Source: Bacteroidales bacterium UBA4333
Lineage (GTDB): Bacteria > Bacteroidota > Bacteroidia > Bacteroidales > Paludibacteraceae
Assembly: GCA_002394335.1 (NCBI GenBank)
Contig: DGTP01000013.1
Span: forward strand, 47,734-111,733
Direction: 5' to 3'
Length of the DNA: 64,000 nucleotides
Both the position numbers and the translations under genes were made by a program. The notes under the pieces are model-generated. The model searched no databases and was not told where the DNA came from. It saw nothing but the letters and a program-made list of their open reading frames with translations. How positions within the stretch are numbered: position 1 is the first letter of the stretch; each line of letters begins with the position of its first letter. Below, piece by piece: positions 49,649-58,550 of the stretch.

Positions 49649-51445
49649 TTATTTCTCAATCGGTGCGCATTTCTTACGGAGGTATTCTGTCTCTTCGGGC
49701 GAGAGGAGCGGTGCCGTCTCGTCAAACACGCGTTGGTGGTACTCGTTGATCCATTCAATCTCGGCAGCTGTCATCAGCGAGAGGTCAATCAAAGTGGTGT
49801 CGTAGAAACAGAGGGTGAGGGTCTCGAATTGGTAGAACTCGTCCTCTGTGGTGCATGCTCCGGTGCGCTCTGCGGGGATGACTGCAATGAGGTTTTCGGT
49901 ACGGATACCCCATTCGCCGGTGCGGTAGATACCCGGTTCGTCCGACACGATGTGTCCCAACTCCAGCGGAGTGGGGTTGTTGTCGGTACGTACGTTCTGC
50001 GGTCCCTCATGGCAGCAGAGGAAATGTCCTACGCCGTGTCCCGTACCGTGACCGAAAGTGATTCCCGCTTCCCACATATACTGCTTGGCGAGGGCGTCCA
50101 GCTGGTTTCCTCTTGTGCCGCGCGGGAAGCGTGCACGCGCCAGAGCAATGTGTCCTTTGAGGACATAGGTGTAGTCGCGTTTCGCTTGTGCCGGTATCTC
50201 TCCTCCCAGCCAGACGGTACGGGTGATGTCGGTCGTTCCGTCAAGGTATTGTCCGCCGGAATCCAGCAGGAGCATTCCTTCGGGGTGCACTGTGGCGCAG
50301 TTGTCCTTGGTGGCCTCGTAATGGACGATGGCACCGTTGCCCTTGTAGCCGGCAATCGTGCCGAAACTCTCCTCCACGAAGTTCTCGCCCATTGCGCGGA
50401 AATCGTATAGCTTCTGCATGATATCCCATTCGGTCAAAGGACGGGCTGCAGACCCGCTGCTGAAGGCTTCCTCTTCCAGCCATTTGAAGAAACGGGTCAG
50501 GGCTACGCTGTCCTGACGCATGGCAATCCGTTCGCCCTCCAGCTCCACGTCGTTCTTCTTCGCTTTGTCTGTCAGGATAGGAGACTTGGTATTGACAGCC
50601 TTGGCACCTGCTTCCTTGTCGATGGCTTCAAAGAGCGCCTCGTTCACGCGTGCGCCATCGTAGAAGATTGTTCCGCGAAGGGTGCGGATGTAGTCATATA
50701 CGGCTTCGTAGGGCTGTACGGTGATATTATTGAAGTCGAGATAGTTCTGCGCCGGGGAGTCGATCTTGGCAGGGTTGACGAAAAGGGTGCATTGGTCTTT
50801 CTCCAGCACTGCAAAACTCACCACTACGGGGTTGAACGGCACATCGTTGCCGCGGATGTTAAGCAGCCATGCAATCTCGTCCAAGGCGCTGATGACCAGT
50901 GCCCATTTGTCATCGGACGCTTTGCGGTTCAGGATTTTCCTCATCCGTGACAGCTTCGACTCCACACTCTCGCCGGCAAAGTCGGCGCTATAGGGGTAGA
51001 GTTTGTCCTCAGGGACAGGCGGACGGTCTTCCGTCCAGAGAGGTTTGATGAGATCGATGGACTTGAGGGCGGAACGGAACTCAGCGAAGTCGTTGACGGA
51101 GAACATCTCCGGATTAACGCCTACGGTGCCGGTTACGTTTGCATGCAGCCAGTCCTTGACATTCGGACAGTCCACATCCGACTCGCGCATCAGTTCTATC
51201 GTCGTGCCCTGCAGTTCGATACCTGCCTGCAGATAATAGCGGCTGTCGGTCCAAAGCAGTGCTTTGTCCATCGTTATTACTACCGTGCCGGCTTCGCCCT
51301 TGAAACCCGACAGCCATGTCACCTCATACCAGTGGGACGGCATATACTCGGAGGCATGCGGGTCGTTGCCGGGGACTACATAAGCGGCAAGACCGTTCTC
51401 TTGCATGAGCTGTCTCAGTGCCGCCAGTTTCTCAATAGTTGTCAT
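49649..51445 (-). CDS. Xaa-Pro aminopeptidase (M24B, aminopeptidase P)
   Basis: A 598-residue metallopeptidase that removes residues N-terminal to proline. It has the three-domain form of large aminopeptidases P: N-terminal creatinase-like domains (AAYVVPGNDPHASEYMPSHW) and the pita-bread domain with metal ligands in LLLDSGGQYLDGTTDITRT (D, D), HGTGHGVGHFL (H), ENLI and the late E of EFYQFETLT. The length agrees with the family. It lies between an ABC permease and argS on the same strand, with short gaps. Confidence 0.94.
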   Translation of the reverse strand: MTTIEKLAALRQLMQENGLAAYVVPGNDPHASEYMPSHWYEVTWLSGFKGEAGTVVITMDKALLWTDSRYYLQAGIELQGTTIELMRESDVDCPNVKDWLHANVTGTVGVNPEMFSVNDFAEFRSALKSIDLIKPLWTEDRPPVPEDKLYPYSADFAGESVESKLSRMRKILNRKASDDKWALVISALDEIAWLLNIRGNDVPFNPVVVSFAVLEKDQCTLFVNPAKIDSPAQNYLDFNNITVQPYEAVYDYIRTLRGTIFYDGARVNEALFEAIDKEAGAKAVNTKSPILTDKAKKNDVELEGERIAMRQDSVALTRFFKWLEEEAFSSGSAARPLTEWDIMQKLYDFRAMGENFVEESFGTIAGYKGNGAIVHYEATKDNCATVHPEGMLLLDSGGQYLDGTTDITRTVWLGGEIPAQAKRDYTYVLKGHIALARARFPRGTRGNQLDALAKQYMWEAGITFGHGTGHGVGHFLCCHEGPQNVRTDNNPTPLELGHIVSDEPGIYRTGEWGIRTENLIAVIPAERTGACTTEDEFYQFETLTLCFYDTTLIDLSLMTAAEIEWINEYHQRVFDETAPLLSPEETEYLRKKCAPIEK

Positions 51446-51459
51446 ATGTTGTATAGTGT

Positions 51460-52653
51460 TTAGTTACGTTCGTTCTTGATCTTATGCAAGATGAGTGCCG
51501 CGTTCACTCCGGCAGCTACAACTCCCATGCACAATGCTACCGTCCAAGCCATAGCCGTTGAGCCGGCAATATAGTCCGGCGAGAGGAGCACAAGGTAGCG
51601 CATATACAGATGTCTTATGACAGCCATGATACCCATTGCCGTCAGTGCCGACAAGAGGTTCGTGGAAAAGACAATCAGTTGGTACGGAAGGGCTATGTTC
51701 TGCGCGGTGTAGCCGATGGATAGCAGGTTGGTGACCGCCTGTCTGTTGCGCTGCAGCAGCAGGAAAATAGACAGCACCAGTACATAAAATGCCAAGCCGC
51801 AGATGATGACGCCGATGCCCATGACGATTGTCACTAACAGGCGCAGCATCCAGTTGACTTTGCTGCTGTCCAGCTTGTCGCCGGCTATCTGGTAATGATG
51901 CTCCTGAATATAGGCGGCGATGCGTTGGTCGGCAGGGTTGGTCACCTGCAGGATAAGACGCGAGGGCTGCGGCTTTCCGCCGGTACCGAGCATGCTGTTA
52001 GACCAGCGCATAAAACTCTCGGGAACAAGAATCGTGTTCAGTCTCGACGAGAACCCGACGATCTTCCCTCTGAACACTTCTCTTTTGCCGTTGCCGGAGA
52101 GATAGAGGTCAAAGCCCACTTTCTCGATCATCCCTTCCGATAGGGTAGGCATATTGGACGAAGGTGCATAGCCGAAGTTGTAGAGGTTCAGATAGTCGCG
52201 CGGGATGATGACAGGAATGGTCTTGTCGCCCGGCTCGAAATGCCACTGCTCGGAACTGACATCCACAAAACTCTCCGGCACCGACTCAAAGAACATCTCT
52301 GTAGCCAGATCTACGCCGAAGCGCTCCACTTGGAGTCTTCCCACAACGCTGTACTGCGCCGAGCAGAACTCGCCCGTCCCGGCAACAAATTCCTGATTCC
52401 GTAGATCCGCTATCTCCTCTTCGGAGAAGGATGGTCTGGCTCCGATGACCGAGCCTGCGGTAGATACAGGCTTGGAGAGCACCAGATAGTCCGGCTTCAT
52501 AAATCCGCCTTTGTCCGAAAGGACAGGCTGTAAGTCAAGGTATAGCTGCAGACCGATGAGGATGATGGCGAGACCGATGATATTGGCAAGCACAAAGCCT
52601 GCCAACTGCGAGATGCTGATATGTTCACGCAATACTTTCCAGATCAGTCTCAT
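51460..52653 (-). CDS. FtsX/MacB-type ABC transporter permease
   Basis: A 397-residue membrane protein with one N-terminal transmembrane helix (LAGFVLANIIGLAIILIGL), a large extracytoplasmic domain (residues 45-270), then three C-terminal helices (VTIVMGIGVIICGLAFYVLV and others). This matches the FtsX-like permease fold used in lipoprotein or peptide export and in mechanotransmission. The adjacent ATPase gene overlaps its start by 4 nt. The substrate is unknown. Confidence 0.82.
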   Translation of the reverse strand: MRLIWKVLREHISISQLAGFVLANIIGLAIILIGLQLYLDLQPVLSDKGGFMKPDYLVLSKPVSTAGSVIGARPSFSEEEIADLRNQEFVAGTGEFCSAQYSVVGRLQVERFGVDLATEMFFESVPESFVDVSSEQWHFEPGDKTIPVIIPRDYLNLYNFGYAPSSNMPTLSEGMIEKVGFDLYLSGNGKREVFRGKIVGFSSRLNTILVPESFMRWSNSMLGTGGKPQPSRLILQVTNPADQRIAAYIQEHHYQIAGDKLDSSKVNWMLRLLVTIVMGIGVIICGLAFYVLVLSIFLLLQRNRQAVTNLLSIGYTAQNIALPYQLIVFSTNLLSALTAMGIMAVIRHLYMRYLVLLSPDYIAGSTAMAWTVALCMGVVAAGVNAALILHKIKNERN

Positions 52654-53246
52654 AGCCTAATTGTTTGGTCATAGTCAATAGGTAGCGGTTTGCCTACAGA
52701 GGTGGCAATGATGCCAAAACCGCACTTTAGCTGCTCCTCCCTGATGAGGGCTGCCAAGACAGCCGCGTTATTGTCGTCCAGATGGCTGACAGGCTCGTCC
52801 AGAAGCAGAAACGAACAGGGCTGGCATAACGCCCTGATAGCGGCTACGCGCTGCTGTTGTCCCCAAGACAGCAGCCTGACGGGTGTATCCAGTTTGTCTG
52901 CTATCGAGAGCCGCTCGAAGAGTGCCTTGATCTCCTCTTGGGAGCGGAAGGAGGTGTGTTGGTTGACGAGCTGTACATTCTCGCTCGCCGTCAGGGAGGG
53001 AAATAGCCGCAGGTCCTGGAAGAGGTAGGCTAACCCGGTGCGGTAGAGCATACTCCACTCCGAGGGAGAAAAGGTTTTTATATCCCTGCCGTCGAAGCAT
53101 ATCTGCCCCTCATAGTCTCTCCTGTAGCCGCCTATGAAATGCAGCAGGGATGATTTGCCGACACCCGAAGCGGCTTCGACGCAGTAGCTCTTACCGCGTT
53201 CGAAGCTCATCGGGTGGGTTATATGTACATCGATCGTTTGAATCAT
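52650..53246 (-). CDS. ABC transporter ATP-binding protein with divergent motifs
   Basis: A small ATPase of 198 residues paired with the FtsX-like permease. Walker A reads AASGVGKSS (27-35), the Q-loop AYLFQDLRLF, the signature LSWGQQQR (Trp where LSGGQ has Gly) and Walker B FLLLDEPVSHLDD with the catalytic Glu. The usual H-loop His is absent (IIATSVGKP). The truncated N-terminus begins directly at beta strand 1. It may be a slow ATPase or a regulator. It lies between the DUF4836 lipoprotein gene and the permease. Confidence 0.82.
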   Translation of the reverse strand: MIQTIDVHITHPMSFERGKSYCVEAASGVGKSSLLHFIGGYRRDYEGQICFDGRDIKTFSPSEWSMLYRTGLAYLFQDLRLFPSLTASENVQLVNQHTSFRSQEEIKALFERLSIADKLDTPVRLLSWGQQQRVAAIRALCQPCSFLLLDEPVSHLDDNNAAVLAALIREEQLKCGFGIIATSVGKPLPIDYDQTIRL

Positions 53247-53255
53247 TCAGAGTGG

Positions 53256-54728
53256 TTAGTTGGCGGCTTGGTAGAACCGGATGGCGTTTTCCAGAAGGAT
53301 AGCCAGCGCGTTCTTCGAGTCGTCGTTGAGCCAAAGGGTCAGAGAGGCAGTGTTCTTCTCTTCTACTTTCAGTTCTGCAAACTTAGGCAGGGCAAGAAGA
53401 TTGTCCGCTACATTGAGCATACCTGCCGGAGCCCCGTCCAACTCCTCCTCAACTTCCGGGCGAAGTGACTTGCAGACCGGTGCTGCATCCACATATGCGT
53501 AGAAATAGGAGGCTTTGGCGTTCTTGGCTTTGTCGAAGCCGGCAGATACGGAATTATAGGTATAGGAAGGCATGTTGGTGACGGACGTGTATTGGTCGTC
53601 TCCGCCCACTTTGATAATCTCGGGAAGCGGCTCTCCGATAGCGTCAAGCGCTTTGTCGAAATCGGCTTTAGGCGCAGGCATCAGAGCCAGCACCTCCGGG
53701 TCGCGTGCGTATTTGTCTTCGCCGGAAAGGGAGACTGCCAGCGTGCCGTCCATGGCTTGTACGTATCCGCCAATGATGCCCAGAATCTTCTCTCCCTCGT
53801 CTCCCATGGGAGCTATCATCGGTTCAAGGGTCGGCAGGAGTGCTTCCCAGTAGGCTTTGCCGTCAAGACTCATGGCTACAAATCCTACCAAGCCGGCTGC
53901 GGGAATCTTCTCCAGTGTAGCCGGAGAGATCTTGGAGGAGAGCAGTTGGTCAGCCTGTTCCTGTACGCCGTTGGTTATAGCATTGAGGCTGATATTGCCT
54001 TTTTCGAATACCAGATTCAGCACTGTCTGAGTCTCCATGAGTGATTTCGCTATATTTTCGAATCCGGGCACGTTTCTTCCTCCTTCGCGCATCAGTTCGC
54101 GGACAGCCTGCTCTTTGATATCTTTGTCCAGGGATGCCAGATTGAGCATCAGGGTCACATCACCGCTGTTGTCCGCCATCATCTTGCCGGCTTCGGTAGC
54201 AAAGAAGCTGTTCGCTTTGTCCTGCTCCAAGAGTTTGCGCAGGGCGCTTTTCTCGCCGGTGCTGCTGGTCAGGAACAAGTTGGGAGTGACAACACCCACT
54301 ACTTGCTCTTCCGCTTTGAGCCATGCATAATCGCCGTCTTCTTCAATCTGAAGCATATTCTTTTCTTTGATGAGAGAACAGATTTTATCTTTGTTCTTCA
54401 CCGAGAAGAGAAGATATACCTCCTCGATGTTTTCTCCGTTGACAAAGAAATAGCCCGGGCTGAGCAAATCAAAGCCGGCATCCATCGGGTTTTGGATAAG
54501 ATTGGCGATACCTTGTGTCTCTTCGCTGTCGTCAAGCGATTTTACCAACTTTGCAATCGCGTCTTTCTGTCCTGACAAATCCGCCTTTTGAGCTACTGAT
54601 TTGATGTCCAATTCCACTACTACGGATGCATTGGCGGGAATAACTTTCTTGTACGCAGTCTTGGCGCACGAACTCATCACCAGGGCAACTATCATCACCC
54701 AGAGTGTCGGGAATAGATTTTTTTTCAT
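53256..54728 (-). CDS. DUF4836-family lipoprotein
   Basis: A 490-residue lipoprotein (signal peptide ending MSSC, lipid Cys at 21). Sections such as VIPANASVVVELDIKSVAQKADL, cut here to PANASVVVELDIKSVAQK, and VGFVAMSLDGKAYWEALLP match DUF4836, a family widespread in Bacteroidales with unknown function. It is the first gene of the run DUF4836, ABC ATPase, permease, pepP, argS, and its promoter is clear. It may cooperate with the ABC transporter. Confidence 0.83.
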   Translation of the reverse strand: MKKNLFPTLWVMIVALVMSSCAKTAYKKVIPANASVVVELDIKSVAQKADLSGQKDAIAKLVKSLDDSEETQGIANLIQNPMDAGFDLLSPGYFFVNGENIEEVYLLFSVKNKDKICSLIKEKNMLQIEEDGDYAWLKAEEQVVGVVTPNLFLTSSTGEKSALRKLLEQDKANSFFATEAGKMMADNSGDVTLMLNLASLDKDIKEQAVRELMREGGRNVPGFENIAKSLMETQTVLNLVFEKGNISLNAITNGVQEQADQLLSSKISPATLEKIPAAGLVGFVAMSLDGKAYWEALLPTLEPMIAPMGDEGEKILGIIGGYVQAMDGTLAVSLSGEDKYARDPEVLALMPAPKADFDKALDAIGEPLPEIIKVGGDDQYTSVTNMPSYTYNSVSAGFDKAKNAKASYFYAYVDAAPVCKSLRPEVEEELDGAPAGMLNVADNLLALPKFAELKVEEKNTASLTLWLNDDSKNALAILLENAIRFYQAAN

Positions 54729-54757
54729 AAGAATAGAGTTTTAGTTGGTTTACGCAA

Positions 54758-54789
54758 CAAAAGTACTACTTTTTTTTGATATACGCAAG
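54758..54789 (-). promoter_or_regulatory. Promoter of the DUF4836-argS run
   Basis: Minus strand: CTTG (54789-54786; one base off TTTG), 20-nt spacer, TActTTTG (54765-54758). Confidence 0.7.
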
Positions 54790-54814
54790 AATTTTATAAA
54801 AATTGGTAGAATTA

Positions 54815-54846
54815 TTTGCAAAAATCGTTTTTTTTGAGTAATTTTG
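54815..54846 (+). promoter_or_regulatory. Promoter of the MBL-fold gene
   Basis: TTTG 54815-54818, 20-nt spacer, TAatTTTG 54839-54846. It is divergent from the DUF4836 promoter and supports the ATG at 54865. Confidence 0.85.
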
Positions 54847-54864
54847 TGCCCTGTTTTTGTAAAA

Positions 54865-55677
54865 ATGGAGGAAAAGGGACTCATATTCAGGTGTTTTGCG
54901 AGTGGCAGTAGCGGCAATTGCTATTACCTTGGTACGCGCAGCGGCGGCATTCTCATTGATGCCGGCATATCGGCGCGCCAGATTCAGAAATACCTGCGTG
55001 AGATGGGGCTTGACTACAGGAATATCTATGGCGTTCTGGTGACGCATGACCATGCCGATCATATCCGCTCGGTAGGCACTTTGGGCGAGCGTGTGCATCT
55101 GCCCATCTATTCCACCCCGGAGATCCACTCCGGCATAGACCGCAACTATGGCGTCCGCGAGAAATTGAAAACCTCCCGGCGCTTCTTTGAAAAAGGAAAG
55201 CCTTGGGAGCTTCATGGAATGCATATTCAGACTTTCGGTATCTCGCATGACTCCACCGATTGTGTAGGATATTCGATAGATTATCTGGGGCAACGGTTCG
55301 TGATCGTTACCGACTGCGGACAGCCGAATGCCACCATGGAACAGTTCGTGGCGTCGGCAAACCATCTGGTGATTGAGGCGAACCATGACGAGCTCATGCT
55401 CCTCAACGGTCCGTATCCTACCTATCTGAAGGAGCGCATCCTCTCTCCCCGCGGACATCAGAGCAACAAGACCTGTGCCGCTATCTTGGCCCGCAATTAT
55501 AACCCGAATATACATAATATATGGCTGTGCCATCTCTCGCTGGAGAACAATGACCCAGAGGTGGCATATAATACTGTGGCATCGGCATTGGAGGCAGTGG
55601 GAGTCAAGGTTGGGGAGGATCTGCAACTGGTGGCTCTCGAGCGTACGAATGCCAGCCCTATATATGAATTGAAATAA
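54865..55677 (+). CDS. YycJ/WalJ-like MBL-fold metallohydrolase
   Basis: A 270-residue metallo-beta-lactamase-fold protein: FASGSSGNCYYLGT, the zinc motif THDHADHI (HxHxDH), DCGQP, the NHD of EANHDELML and a C-terminal HLSLENND. It is like YycJ, a putative exonuclease linked to cell-wall control and repair in other bacteria. The first seven residues of a longer frame (from 54844) lie in the promoter and are excluded. The polyprenol-phosphate sugar synthase gene follows 21 nt later. Confidence 0.9.
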   Translation: MEEKGLIFRCFASGSSGNCYYLGTRSGGILIDAGISARQIQKYLREMGLDYRNIYGVLVTHDHADHIRSVGTLGERVHLPIYSTPEIHSGIDRNYGVREKLKTSRRFFEKGKPWELHGMHIQTFGISHDSTDCVGYSIDYLGQRFVIVTDCGQPNATMEQFVASANHLVIEANHDELMLLNGPYPTYLKERILSPRGHQSNKTCAAILARNYNPNIHNIWLCHLSLENNDPEVAYNTVASALEAVGVKVGEDLQLVALERTNASPIYELK

Positions 55678-55698
55678 TTAGAACTTATCCGATTGATT

Positions 55699-56433
55699 AT
55701 GGATCGTCTTGTAATAATCCCTACGTATAACGAGAAGGAGAATATCGAAGCTATCATCTCCGCTGTAATGGATCTGCCTATCCGGTTTGATGTCCTGGTG
55801 ATTGACGACGGTTCGCCAGACGGCACCGCTGATATCGTGAAGCACCTCATGACGGATGTCTTCCCCGACCGGGTGCATCTTATGGAGCGCAGCGGCAAGT
55901 TGGGGCTCGGCACGGCATATATCGCCGGTTTCAAATGGGCGATTGAGCATAAGGCGGATTATATCTTTGAGATGGATGCCGACTTCAGCCATAATCCCAA
56001 CGACCTGCTCAAGCTCTATGACGCTTGTGCCAATGACGGGGCGGATCTGGCTATCGGCAGCCGCTATCTGACGGGTGTGAATGTGGTCAACTGGCCGATG
56101 GGACGCGTACTGATGTCCTATTTCGCCAGTTTCTATGTGCGCACGGTTCTGGGTGTTGATATCCGCGATACGACAGCCGGTTTCGTCTGCTACAAGCGCC
56201 ATACACTGGAGACGATCGAGTTGGACAAGATCCGCTTCAAAGGCTATGCCTTCCAGATAGAGATGAAGTTCACGGCTTACAAGTGCGGTTTTACCATCAA
56301 GGAGGTGCCTATTATCTTTGTCAACCGTGTCTTGGGGACAAGCAAGATGTCCGGCGGTATCTTCTCCGAAGCACTGTTGGGCGTCATCCGCCTCAAGATC
56401 TCTTCCTGGTTCCGCAAGTATCCGCAGAAATAG
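55699..56433 (+). CDS. Polyprenol monophosphomannose synthase (DPM1-like GT2)
   Basis: A 244-residue GT2 enzyme that transfers a hexose from its nucleotide onto polyprenol phosphate, giving a donor for envelope glycosylation. Motifs: VIIPTYNEKENIEAII, DDGSPDGT (DD), FEMDADFSHNP (DAD), AIGSRYL and the C-terminal FVNRVLGTSKMSGGIF. No C-terminal membrane helices were seen, so it is the short form. The ATG at 55699 is preferred to a TTG two codons upstream. A shared hairpin terminator follows. Confidence 0.92.
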   Translation: MDRLVIIPTYNEKENIEAIISAVMDLPIRFDVLVIDDGSPDGTADIVKHLMTDVFPDRVHLMERSGKLGLGTAYIAGFKWAIEHKADYIFEMDADFSHNPNDLLKLYDACANDGADLAIGSRYLTGVNVVNWPMGRVLMSYFASFYVRTVLGVDIRDTTAGFVCYKRHTLETIELDKIRFKGYAFQIEMKFTAYKCGFTIKEVPIIFVNRVLGTSKMSGGIFSEALLGVIRLKISSWFRKYPQK

Positions 56434-56448
56434 AAATGGATATAAAAC

Positions 56449-56479
56449 AAAACACGACGGACGATTGTCCGCCGTGTTT
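56449..56479. terminator. Bidirectional terminator between the DPM1-like gene and rpsA
   Basis: An AACACGACGGAC arm, GATT loop and GTCCGCCGTGTT arm form a strong stem with A/T-rich flanks on both sides, usable by both convergent genes. Confidence 0.8.
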
Positions 56480-56504
56480 CGTTTAGAAACAGAAAGCGTG
56501 GAGA

Positions 56505-58307
56505 TTACTCTTCTTCTGCTTTCTTGGTAGTTTTCTTGGCTGCAGTCTTCTTGGCAGGTTTCTCCTCAGCCTCCATCGAAGCCTTCAGGTCTGCCAGAAC
56601 ACTCAGGTCACCCAGAGTGGTCTTCTCTACCTTCGGCAACTCGATCTGCGGCTCTTGGGCAGCTTTCTTTGCCTTGGCAGGAGCCTCTTTGCGCTCCTCC
56701 CAAGTACGGAGGTGGCTGACGAGGATACGCTTAGCGTCACGGTTGAACTCGATCACGCGGAACGGCAGTTCATCGCCTACGGCTACCGGAGACTTGTCCT
56801 CTTTCTGGAGGTGACGGGTGGTGCAGAATGCCTCAACGCCCTCTTCGAGCATTACGACAGCACCCTTGTCGGTCATCTCAACAACCTTGCCATTTACTAC
56901 TTTGTCCACACCGAACTTAGCCTCAAGCTCTTCCCAAGGATTCTCCTCAAGCTGCTTGTGACCCAGGCTCAGACGACGGTTCTCTTTGTCGATATCGAGC
57001 ACTACGACCTCAATCTGGGCACCTACCTGAGTGAACTCATTCGGGTGTTTGATCTTCTTGGTCCAGCTCAGGTCGCTGATGTGGATCAGGCCGTCTACGC
57101 CCTCCTCAATCTCGGCAAATACACCGAAGTTGGTGAAGTTGCGAACCTTAGCGAAGTGGCGTGAGCCGACAGCATACTTGGTCTCGATATTCTCCCACGG
57201 GTCAGCTTTGAGCTGCTTGATACCAAGCGACATCTTGCGCTCGTCGCGGTCGAGAGTCAGGATGACTGCATCGATCTCGTCGCCTACTTTGAGGAAGTCG
57301 TTAGCGGAACGGAGGTGTTGGCTCCAGCTCATCTCGCTGACGTGTACCAGACCTTCTACACCCGGTGCTACCTCTACGAATGCGCCGTAGTCAGCCATCA
57401 CTACTACCTTGCCATGAACCTTGTCGCCTACTTTGAGGTTCGGATCAAGCGCATCCCACGGGTGCGGAGTGAGCTGCTTCAAGCCGAGAGCAATGCGTTT
57501 CTTCTCCTCGTCAAAGTCAAGGATAACCACATTGATCTTCTCATCCAGCTGTACCAGCTCGTGAGGATCGTTGACACGACCCCAGCTCAAGTCGGTGATG
57601 TGGATCAGACCGTCTACGCCGCCCAAGTCGATGAACACACCGTAGTTGGTGATGTTCTTGACGGTACCTTCCAGTACCTGTCCTTTCTCGAGTTTCGAAA
57701 CGATCTCTTTCTTCTGTGCCTCCAACTCAGCCTCGATAAGTGCTTTGTGGGAAACAACGACATTACGGAAGTCAGGATTAACTTTTACAATCTTGAACTC
57801 CATGGTCTTGCCTACGAATACGTCGTAGTCGCGGATAGGCTTAACGTCAATCTGGCTGCCCGGCAAGAATGCCTCCATACCCAGTACATCAACGATCATA
57901 CCGCCCTTGGTGCGGCACTTGATGTATCCGGTAACGATCTCCTGCTTCTCGCAAGCCTCATTAACGCGGTCCCAAGCCTGAGCAGCGCGAGCCTCTTTGT
58001 GCGAAAGCACGAGCTGGCCCTTCTTGTCCTCTTGGCTCTGGATATAAACCTCTACCTTGTCGCCTACCTTGAGGTCGGGATTGTAACGGAACTCTGCTGC
58101 CGGTACGATACCGTCAGACTTGTAGCCTACGTTCACTACGACCTCGCGTTTGTTGATAGAGATAACTGTACCTTCTACAACCTCCTCGTCCTTGATGGCG
58201 TTAAGAGTGTTGTCGTACTTTTGGATTTCTTCTTCGTTTTTTGTGCCTTGTTGTTGTGCTTCATAGGCATCCCAGTCGAAGTTCTGGAGAGAAAGATTTT
58301 CTGCCAT
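56505..58307 (-). CDS. rpsA: 30S ribosomal protein S1
   Basis: mRNA-binding ribosomal protein built from S1 (OB-fold) domains. The 600-residue product shows about six repeats, for example GTVISINKREVVVNVGYKSD, cut here to INKREVVVNVGYKSDG, GTVKNITNYGVFIDLGGVDGL (core NITNYGVFIDLGG), GKVVVMADYGAFVEVAP and KVRNFTNFGVFAEIEEG. The C-terminus is lysine/alanine-rich (AKKTAAKKTTKKAEEE), common in Bacteroidota. It has its own promoter and a leader of about 110 nt. Confidence 0.97.
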   Translation of the reverse strand: MAENLSLQNFDWDAYEAQQQGTKNEEEIQKYDNTLNAIKDEEVVEGTVISINKREVVVNVGYKSDGIVPAAEFRYNPDLKVGDKVEVYIQSQEDKKGQLVLSHKEARAAQAWDRVNEACEKQEIVTGYIKCRTKGGMIVDVLGMEAFLPGSQIDVKPIRDYDVFVGKTMEFKIVKVNPDFRNVVVSHKALIEAELEAQKKEIVSKLEKGQVLEGTVKNITNYGVFIDLGGVDGLIHITDLSWGRVNDPHELVQLDEKINVVILDFDEEKKRIALGLKQLTPHPWDALDPNLKVGDKVHGKVVVMADYGAFVEVAPGVEGLVHVSEMSWSQHLRSANDFLKVGDEIDAVILTLDRDERKMSLGIKQLKADPWENIETKYAVGSRHFAKVRNFTNFGVFAEIEEGVDGLIHISDLSWTKKIKHPNEFTQVGAQIEVVVLDIDKENRRLSLGHKQLEENPWEELEAKFGVDKVVNGKVVEMTDKGAVVMLEEGVEAFCTTRHLQKEDKSPVAVGDELPFRVIEFNRDAKRILVSHLRTWEERKEAPAKAKKAAQEPQIELPKVEKTTLGDLSVLADLKASMEAEEKPAKKTAAKKTTKKAEEE

Positions 58308-58335
58308 TGTGGTAGATAATTGTGGGAACCAAAGC

Positions 58336-58380
58336 TTTGAATCTTCAGATTTTCAAATCTTCAAATCCCCTTTAAAGGGT
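58336..58380. repeat. Word-repeat tract in the rpsA leader
   Basis: Small palindromes follow each other: CAAAGCTTTG, AGATTTTCAAATCT and CCCTTTAAAGGG, with AATCTTCA words repeated between them. They lie within the rpsA 5' leader and could form stems, but no known leader is recognised. Confidence 0.6.
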
Positions 58381-58423
58381 TAAACATGTTAGCCTTCTTC
58401 CGCGTTGCCGCGAAAAAAGCATG

Positions 58424-58455
58424 CAAAGATACGCTTTTTTTTTGATATACGCAAA
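58424..58455 (-). promoter_or_regulatory. Promoter of rpsA
   Basis: Minus strand: TTTG (58455-58452), 20-nt spacer, TAtcTTTG (58431-58424). Confidence 0.85.
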
Positions 58456-58503
58456 AAATATTGTTTTTTTTTGTAAATATTTTTATATTTGGATTTTTTT
58501 TAG

Positions 58504-58511
58504 TACATTTG
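58504..58511 (+). promoter_or_regulatory. Likely -7 box of the EF-hand protein gene
   Basis: TAcaTTTG at 58504-58511 in a very AT-rich stretch. The -33 position reads TTTT instead of TTTG, so this promoter is less certain. Confidence 0.5.
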
Positions 58512-58550
58512 CACCATATTTTGTGGTATTATATTAAATCCTGTATCATT

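Noticed and set aside
57315..58319. 334-residue plus-strand frame opposite rpsA
   Set aside because: Antisense shadow caused by the codon use of the S1 repeats.
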